64,000 nucleotides of DNA from Meconema thalassinum (lineage: Eukaryota; Arthropoda; Insecta; Orthoptera; Tettigoniidae). Numbering within the stretch: the first letter of the stretch is position 1; every line of letters starts with the position of its first letter. Below the pieces are notes generated by a model. That model was not told the DNA's origin. It was given only the letters and a program-made list of their open reading frames with translations, and made no database searches. Below, piece by piece: positions 57,141 to 64,000 of this stretch. The translations under genes and the position numbers were made by a program. The stretch spans positions 291,130,526 to 291,194,525 of the forward strand of contig OX336388.2 of assembly GCA_946902985.2 (NCBI GenBank), read 5' to 3'.

Positions 57141-58098
57141 AACTATTACAGATATCACACTGAAATTTTGTACTGTGATAAAGGGTACTGATACAAATTT
57201 ATATCTGTAACTTTCATAAACCTGTAAAGTACAAAACGAACATGGCGACGAAGCGAATTTGAAATATTTTAATAGACTTTTCTCGTGATTTAACTCTCTG
57301 AGCGCAGTGAAATATGGTACAGTAAATGGTTTTGCACATTGTAATGCACTGCCATCTAATTTAATTCAATTGTTTACAATACCTCAATATGGCGGCTGTG
57401 CGAAATTTTAAAATTAAGTTTTTATTTCTTGTGTCGTAATCATGCGATCGAAGTGAAAGCTTGAATAATGAACTTAGGCAATAATTATCCTTGAATGGTA
57501 CATGACTCTATAGCCCATACATATAACAATCCTAAATGGCGAGCTTCCGAAATATTTAAACGGTTCTCATTATCTATGAATCTTTTACAGCAACAAAACT
57601 GATTTTTTATGTTCATAGAGACTATGAACATATGTTCACCTATAGGACTTTCAGTAACCTGGTGAGCACAAATCCAACATGGCGGCGTCGCGAATTATAA
57701 ATATTTAAATGGACGTTTCTCGCGAATTAATAATCCGAGTGCCGTGAAACGTTGCACGTTAAATGCTTATACAAATGTTGATCCACTGGCATCTAATTTA
57801 TTTCAATTGTTTGCATAATCACAAGATGGCTGGTGTGCGTAATTTTAAAATCTCGTTTTTAATTCTTGTGTTCTAATCATGCGATTGAAGTTTGAATACC
57901 AGACGTACACAATAATCTTAATGTAATAGTACAAAAATTAAAATCCAACCTGGCGACGATCTGAAATATTTAGACGGTTCTCAATATCTACGAATCTATC
58001 ACAACATTCAAACTGAAATTTTGTATGTTGATAGTGGCAATAAACACGTGTTGGATATATGAAAATAGGCTGTATATTTCTTCACGGAACTACTTGTT

Positions 58099-58406
58099 CA
58101 TAAATGAAAATGGCCTAATAAACAAACTACAAGTCTTGGCTCACGATGAGGAAGGTGTTGAATACCATAAGCTGTGTCGTACGATGTCCTCCTTGTTTAC
58201 AAACCGCTTCGCTCGTAGTGGCTTCTTCGTTTGCCAAATGAGATCAAAGTCGCATGGGCTGAGTTCCGGCTCCCGACAGTAGCGGCACAATTATGATAAG
58301 GTCCAGCAAATTGTATATCAGTATGGCCTGGATGTCATCTTTTTACTGAGTTGTCTGAAATAATGCTGTAGTACATAGAAACTCCGGACATGAATGAAAT
58401 GCAAAT
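58099..58406. other. Unassigned spacer
   Basis: Nothing recognised; it begins with an ATAAATGAAAATGGCCTAAT stretch resembling a helentron-like 5' block. Confidence 0.35.
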
Positions 58407-58714
58407 CTACTGCCTGCTTCCAGTCTCCGACCGGGTCAGGAATGGAATGAATGAAGCCCCCCTCTATCTAGCGGCGAGGATATGAACTGTGCCGGCTGCC
58501 GAGGCCTGACGCACTCCTCTGGGGCAATGATTAAATGAATGACAGATGTATTGAAATGATAGTGGAGAGTGTTGCTGGAATGACATTTTTACAGGGAAAA
58601 CTGGAGAACCTGTCTGCCACCGTTTTCTCCTGCACATTGAGTGACCGGGATTTGAACCACGGACCCAGCGGTGAGAGGCCGGCGTGCGGCCGCCTAAGCC
58701 ACGGAGGCTTCGTC
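58407..58714 (-). mobile_element. SINE family B, copy 2
   Basis: Minus strand: head GCCTCCGTGGCTTAGGCGGC, B box CCGTGGTTCAAATCCCGGTC, body as at 25.83 kb. No target duplication is visible, so this copy is older or its flanks have been altered. Confidence 0.88.
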
Positions 58715-59630
58715 TTCAAGTATGTCATTTTAATTTTGCATCTTTTTGCATTATTTGCTATTTTTCCACTTTAAGGGCATTTATTTAAGTTTGGTGGATT
58801 TTTTGGTCATATTTTAGATAAATCGGCCTTTTAAGTTTTTTTTTCAATTTAGACATGTGTTTACGTGTTTCAGAGTTAAGAAGAAGCTAGTAGCTGATAC
58901 AAGTTAATTTAAAATATAGAATTAAAATATTTCAGTGTTGCTACTAGTAGAAAAATATATATATTGGATGCAGAAGAACGGTACCGTAGTTATACAGTTA
59001 TTAGCGGACCAAGGTCAGCTGTGGCAGGGTAGAATGGGGAAGGGGTGTAGGCTATATTCTTGTCTCAGTTCATTTTCTCCATTTTATAGAGCATTTTTCA
59101 AATTTTTGAAATATTGGTGAGTTTATTGCTATAAGATCTTTTTTTCCATTTTATAGTGCATTTTGCGAATTACTAGGTAATTTATTGCAGTCATTTTTGA
59201 AAATTTTAAGTGCACTTTTTAAACTTTTTACGGCGTCAACATCCGGGCCCTATATATCAGTATTTCTACCAAACACTTAGACTGGGATTTAATTTGTTGA
59301 CACCACTGAGGATTAGAGTTTAATGTTTTCTTTGTGAAGTTATCATTTATCATACTTCTCCGTTCCCCCACGAGCGATGGAGAGGGCATTGCTGTGCTCT
59401 TCACAGATAACGAAGTATTCTAATCTGCTTGTCAGTTTGGTCTGTTGCCAACTGTTGATGCATGTTTACACAGGCTAGAGTAAAATGTAAATGTGGCTTT
59501 CCACGGATGTTTGTCTTCTCGATGGTTGTGATTATGTGGAAGCTACTGGGCGAAGCTCAGAAGTGTGGAGTAATTACTCTTACCATGTGGAAAGATGACG
59601 AGAGAAATGGGAGAAGGTACACAATGGGAG
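58715..59630. other. AT-rich spacer
   Basis: No recognised gene or repeat family. Confidence 0.35.
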
Positions 59631-61160
59631 CAAGTAGTTCCGTAAAGAACTATACAGCCTATTTTCATATATCCTACTCATGTTAATTGCCTCTATCTAC
59701 ATACAACATTTCAGTTTGATTGCTGTAATGGATTCCTAGATATTGAGAACCGACTAAATATTGCAGATGGTCGCCATGTTGGATTTTTATATTTGTAGGT
59801 CCTAGAGTTATGCACTGTTACAAGAAGGTTATTGTGTACGTGTAGCATTCAAACTTCAATCTCATGATTAGGACACAAGAAGTAAAAACGAGATTTACAA
59901 TTTCGCGCAGCTGCCATCTTGTGTTTATGGAAACAATTGAAGTAAATTAGATGTCAGTGGATTAACATTTGTATAAGAATTTACTGTACCAAGTTTCACT
60001 GCTCTCGGATGGTTAAATTGCGAGAAACGTCCATGTTAATATTTATACTTCGCGTCACCGCCATGTTGGATTTGTGATCACCAGGTTATTGAAAGTTCTA
60101 TAGGTGAACTTATGTTCATAGCCCCTATAAACATAAAAATTTCAGTTTGGTTGCTATAATAGATTCGTGGATATTCAGAGCCATCTAGATATTTCGGATG
60201 GTCGCCATGGTGGATTGTTATATGTATAGGCCATAGAGTCATGTACCATTAAAGGAAAATTATTGTGTAGGTTCATTATTCAAACTTTCACTTCGATCGC
60301 ATGATTACGACATAAGAAATAAAAATTTAATTTTAAAATTCGCACAGCCGCCATCTTGAAGTTATGTAAACAATTGAACTAAATTAAATACCAGCACATT
60401 ACAATGTGTATAAAATTTACTGTACCAAGTTTAATTGCATTTGTTTCATTACTTCAAGAGAAAAGTCTATTTAAAATTTTCGAATTCGCTTGGCCGCCAT
60501 GTTCGTTTTGTAGTTAACCGGTTTTTGAAAGTCTTATAGATGATCTTTCAGTAGTGCTCTTTATCTACGTACAAAATTTCAGGGTGATACCGCTAACAGT
60601 TTCAGAGATATAGAATGCCGTTGAAATAATTCGCACGTCCGCCATCTTGAGGTTATGTAAACAATTTAACGAAGTTAGATGTCGGTGCATTACGAAGTGT
60701 ATAAACACATACTGTACCAAGTTTTAATGCGTTTGGTTGGTTAAATCGTGAGAAACGTCTATTTAAAAGTCGCAAATTCGCTTGGCCGCCATGTTGGTTT
60801 TGTAGTTACCAGGTTGTCAAAAGTCATATAGGTGAACTTCTAGTAGTTCCCTTTATTAGCGTAAAAATTCCAGGGTGATATCAGTAATAGTTTCTGAGAT
60901 ATTGAATTCTGGTGAAGTATTTCCCACAGCCGCCATGTTGGATTGGTGAGACGTAACGAAATTTGAAGGGCACGGTCGGGGTCGTCCGGAATAGTGCTAT
61001 GAACGTACCGAGTTTCATTGAAATCGCTCCATCCGTTTAGAAGTTATTAGGGGGGACACACACCATCACACACACCAAAACACACACGCACAGACACACA
61101 GATACACGGACAAAAGGTGATTTATACGCCTATTTTTTTCATAAATGAAAATAGGCTAAA
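59631..61160 (-). mobile_element. Helentron-like (HINE) element H8
   Basis: Minus strand: starts TTTTAGCCTATTTTCATTTA and ends GAAAATAGGCTGTATAGTTC followed by TTTACGGAACTACTTG. The 3' hairpin AGTTC-TTTACG-GAACT is perfect. CACA microsatellites follow the 5' block. GCCGCCATCTTGA appears at 60,349, and related GCCGCCATGTTGG units at several points. Confidence 0.88.
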
Positions 61161-61179
61161 AATCATTTAGTTAACAGTA

Positions 61180-61745
61180 ATATGTTGTTGGAGTCTACAG
61201 TCTTTTGGCTGGTTTGATGCAGCACTCCGTGGCTCCCTGCCTTGAGCTGATCGTTTCATATTCTAACCTTGGTCTACCCCTACAGTTCTTGTCCTCGACC
61301 CTTCCTTCCGTAACTAAGCTTGCTATTCCTGAGTGTCTTAGTATGTGTCCTACCAACCCATCTCTTCTCTTCATTAGCAGTCGCCAGAAACATCTCTCCT
61401 CTCCCACTCTTCGTTTGTTACCCTATCCACCCATCTGATGTTCATAATTCTCCTGAAACACCACATTTCAAACACTTCAATTCTCCTCTCTTCTGCTGCG
61501 CCAACAGTCCAAGTTTCACTTCCATAGAGCGCCACGCTCCATACAGAGGTTTTCAAAAATGACTTTCTAATGCCCAAATCTATATGTCAAGGTATTTATT
61601 TTACGTAAGAAAGCTTTCCATGCCTGAGTCAACCTACTTTTTATATCCTCTTTGCTTCGACCATCACTGGTTATTTTGCTTCCTAAGTAACAGAAGTCAC
61701 CGACTTCCTTTAGCTTTTCACCTAACAATTTGAATTATATTCATT
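61180..61745 (-). pseudogene. LINE 3' fragment with (CAA)-type tail, copy 3
   Basis: Minus strand: GIRKSFLKTSVWSVALYGSE, TWTVGAAEERRIEVFEMWCF, RRIMNIRWVDRVTNEE, MKRRDGLVGHILRHSGIASL, VTEGRVEDKNCRGRPRLEYE. It lacks the RT active site and has two frame changes. The 3' end near 61,185 matches the 33.3- and 35.3-kb copies. Confidence 0.82.
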
Positions 61746-62184
61746 GTGATGGTTGCTAGGTGCTCTCAAAACTGCCAATTGTTTCTACAAAATTGTAAAT
61801 TAACCATTTGGCCTTTCTCTAGTAAGTGGCTTAATATCAAAGACGGGCATCTGTAAAAAAAAATTAGTTAGCAGTGGATTCCTATAGTATTTTGTCTGTT
61901 CTTTTCAATGAAGAAATTAGCTTCTGTAAAAAAACGGACGTAAACATGTAATTTCTGGCTTCAATGTAGATGCTTTGTTTCAAAAACGGACTCCTGCTGT
62001 GGAGGTTGCTTTCATAAACGGACACCAACCAATCACCCAATGGGAAAGCCAGATTCTGATCCTGTGATAGAGCAATGACAGCCATTATTTGATACTTTCA
62101 ATGAGGTGCTGTGTACTGCTCCTTTTCTTGTGTTACTTTTATTTAGACTGTTTATAAAATTAATATTGTACAATTTTGGAAGTG

Positions 62185-63415
62185 AGAAAGTTGGTGTCAT
62201 GGAGACAAACATATCAGTGAGTGATGTGAGTACAAAAAAGAGGAAGAGTAATCCACAAAATTGGAAACGAAACATCGAGAAGCGTCAAAGGTAAGCATAA
62301 TCTCACATCTAAGATTATACATTATTTTATGTCAAACCAAACAAAATGATCTAACGCGAGGTCAAAGTTTGATGCCAGATATGTTAGAGTTATTCACAAC
62401 AAATAATGTAATACAAGTTTTAACTACTGAAAAAAGTGAAAATCCACAACCTGCTTCCAGTCTCCGACCGGGTCAGAAATGGAATTAATGAAGCCCCCAT
62501 CTAGCGGCGAGGATATGAACTGTACCGGCTGCCGACGCCTGACGCACTCCTCTGGGACAATGATTAAATGAATGACAGATGAAATGATAGTGGAGAGTGT
62601 TGATGGAATGAAATGTTGACAGGGAAAACCGGAGTACCCGGAGAAAAACCTGTCTGCCTCCGTTTTGTCCAGCACAGATCTCACATGGAGTGACCGGGAT
62701 TTGAACCACGGACCCAGCGGTGAGAGGCCGGCGTGCTTCCGCCTAAGCCACGGAGGCTTAAAAGTTTTAACTACTAAGGTGGCAATAATGGCATACATAT
62801 TGGACTTCAAATCAGGCTGTATAGACTCTACTGTCAGAGGTTACTCGTGAAGGTGAAAGTACTGAATCAGTCATTTGGTAATATTTTTCTTGTTCTGTGT
62901 GTCAAGATACTGTGCTAAAGGCCTTCCTCGGTATCCTACATGCAATCACAGGATTGGGTATCAGTGTACACTTCTAAAAATGTGTGAAATCAAGGAGTTA
63001 TTTTATTCTTCCCCAGGAAAAGTAAACAAGATGCATTCCTACTAAAATATTGGCGTGCTGAACCACCCAACCCGAAAAAGAAGAAGCAAGCTCCAATAAA
63101 AGGGAAATCCACAACCTTTCAGTATACAATCGTTACCCAGGCTGGTAATCATCTTAAAGTATGAAGAGACACTTTCCTAAAAGTTTTAAATATCACAAAA
63201 CATAGAATTATTGGACTTTTTATGAGATTCTAGAACGGCATCTCTCATATCCCAATGGAAAGTCGTGGTGGAAATCACAAAGAAGCTAAGTTTGCTGCAA
63301 AAAGAGAAGCGGTCATGAACTTCATACGTAGTGTGAAAGCTAACAACATTCATCTCGTGTTTATCTACCATCAGAATTGAATATTGATAAACTTTGGAAA
63401 ATGTTCAATGCTGGT
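62185..63415 (+). pseudogene. Transposase-like gene relic (NWKRN family), split by SINE
   Basis: The first exon-like segment begins METNISVSDVSTKKRKSNPQ, continues NWKRNIEKRQR, and ends at CAAAG|GTAAGC, a good splice donor near 62,291. Farther on come DAFLLKYWRAEPPNPKKKKQ, KGKSTTFQYTIVTQAGNHLK, RDTFLKVLNITKHRIIGL and NHKEAKFAAKREAVMNFIRS. Insect genomes contain many related uncharacterised proteins with a basic NWKRN start and a K-x-F-L-x-T-L-x-I-x-x segment; I regard them as transposase-derived, which is inference. Stops and frameshifts break the second part, and SINE B (62,429-62,761) sits in the presumed intron. Confidence 0.5.
62429..62761 (-). mobile_element. SINE family B, copy 3, with perfect target duplication
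   Basis: Head and Pol III boxes as in the other copies, in reverse. It is flanked by AAGTTTTAACTACT on both sides (62,415-62,428 and 62,762-62,775). The perfect 14-bp duplication implies a recent insertion. Confidence 0.95.
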
Positions 63416-63445
63416 AAAACCAATTCTGAGAGGGTTACTCGTTTT

Positions 63446-64000
63446 TTTAGCCTACTTTCTATTAAAAAAAAATGAAAGTAGAGTTATGAGATCTACACAG
63501 GGCCAAAAATGGTGTGTCTGTCTGTGTGTGTGTGTGTGTGTGTGAGTGTCTGTACTTTGAATGTCTGTCCCCCCCCCCCCCTATCAATTCGAACACGGTG
63601 AACCCGAATTGAACGAAATTTTCTACAGAGGTAGAACTAGCAAAGAGCATCTCAGTGCCATGTTTTATATCCCCACCATCTTGACGGAAACGGAATGGCG
63701 GCCACCCAAATGTTAAAAGCTTAAATCAAATTACGACTAACCTAATAATCCGATCTCTACCAAATTTTGCAACAACATTTATTTACATGGCGAGCGTGTT
63801 TTGACTAAACTACAAGGTCATCAGCCTAACAGTTTGCAGATGTCGGCCATGTATGTGGGCAAATCGATTCCCCCTATCAATTCAAACACGGTGAACCCAA
63901 ATTGAACGAAACTTGGTACAGAGGTAGCACTGCCAAAGGAAACTTCAGTGTCATGTTTTATATCGCCGCCATCTTGACGAAAACGCAATGGCGGCCACCC
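63446..64000 (+). mobile_element. Helentron-like (HINE) element H9, runs off the window
   Basis: It starts TTTTAGCCTACTTTCTATTA with the GAAAGTAGAGTTATGAGAT block, a GT microsatellite and a C-run, then two H6-type units (from about 63,582 and 63,872) with GCCGCCATCTTGACG near the end of the window. Confidence 0.85.

Larger units (their letters stand above)
53336..58098 (+). mobile_element. Helentron-like (HINE) element H7, split by LINE
   Basis: The 5' part (53,336-53,833) lacks the first subterminal repeat. The 3' part (57,141-58,098) ends GAAAATAGGCTGTATATTTC then TTCACGGAACTACTTGTT. Interior units match H5 and H8 in the opposite orientation. The LINE at 53,834-57,140 interrupts it. Confidence 0.85.

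Overview
This is a eukaryotic, almost certainly insect, genomic window from a large, transposon-swollen genome. The evidence is the mixture of repeat families: tRNA-derived SINEs, RTE-like LINEs with microsatellite tails, helentron-type rolling-circle elements, pogo/Tigger, hAT and TTAA-type DNA transposons, and Penelope-like termini. There is also one convincing host exon with an insect-style 5' donor site. A hemimetabolous insect is my guess. There are no operons, ribosome binding sites or CRISPR arrays.

The only convincing host gene is on the minus strand at 43,395-43,923. It is a first coding exon with a signal peptide, a low-complexity linker and the start of an amino-terminal domain that looks like an insect NMDA-type ionotropic glutamate receptor subunit 2. 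It ends at a clean phase-1 GTGAGT donor. A CG-rich upstream segment (44,120-44,330) carries a perfect NRF1-type palindrome and a CTCF-like motif. No later exon was recognised on the minus strand down to position 1, so intron 1 may span more than 43 kb and most of the left part of the window may be intronic.

Layout. 0-3 kb: foldback element containing a hAT relic, a LINE tail and a 720-bp interspersed repeat (family A). 3.87-8.91 kb: about 52 copies of a 96-bp satellite with clear higher-order block duplications. 9.0-10.8 kb: a collapsed Helitron (OTU protease ORF, broken PIF1-type helicase end, canonical 3' hairpin plus CTAG). 10.9-17.5 kb: LINE pseudogenes, a second Helitron 3' end, a TTAA-type MITE and a Penelope-like foldback. 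17.5-23.7 kb: sparse, with a gag-like coiled-coil ORF, short tandem and inverted repeats and two Penelope-like hairpins. 23.8-25.3 kb: tetranucleotide microsatellite. 25.8-37 kb: nested SINEs, family A repeats, a hAT MITE, LINE tails and an 830-bp inverted repeat. 40-46 kb: LINE tails, helentron-like elements, a 58-bp minisatellite and the receptor exon. 46.7-48.5 kb: Tigger element containing a TTAA transposon. 49-64 kb: a near-continuous run of helentron-like elements, one split by a nearly full-length LINE with a perfect 14-bp target-site duplication.

Four nestings can be dated relative to each other by target-site duplications or terminal repeats: LINE in helentron-like element, hAT MITE in family A, SINE C in SINE D in a foldback, and TTAA element in Tigger. 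The least understood items are the higher-order satellite next to the Helitron, a recurrent hammerhead-like hairpin in four unrelated contexts, and paired YY1/Pho-type motifs spread by the helentron-like repeats.
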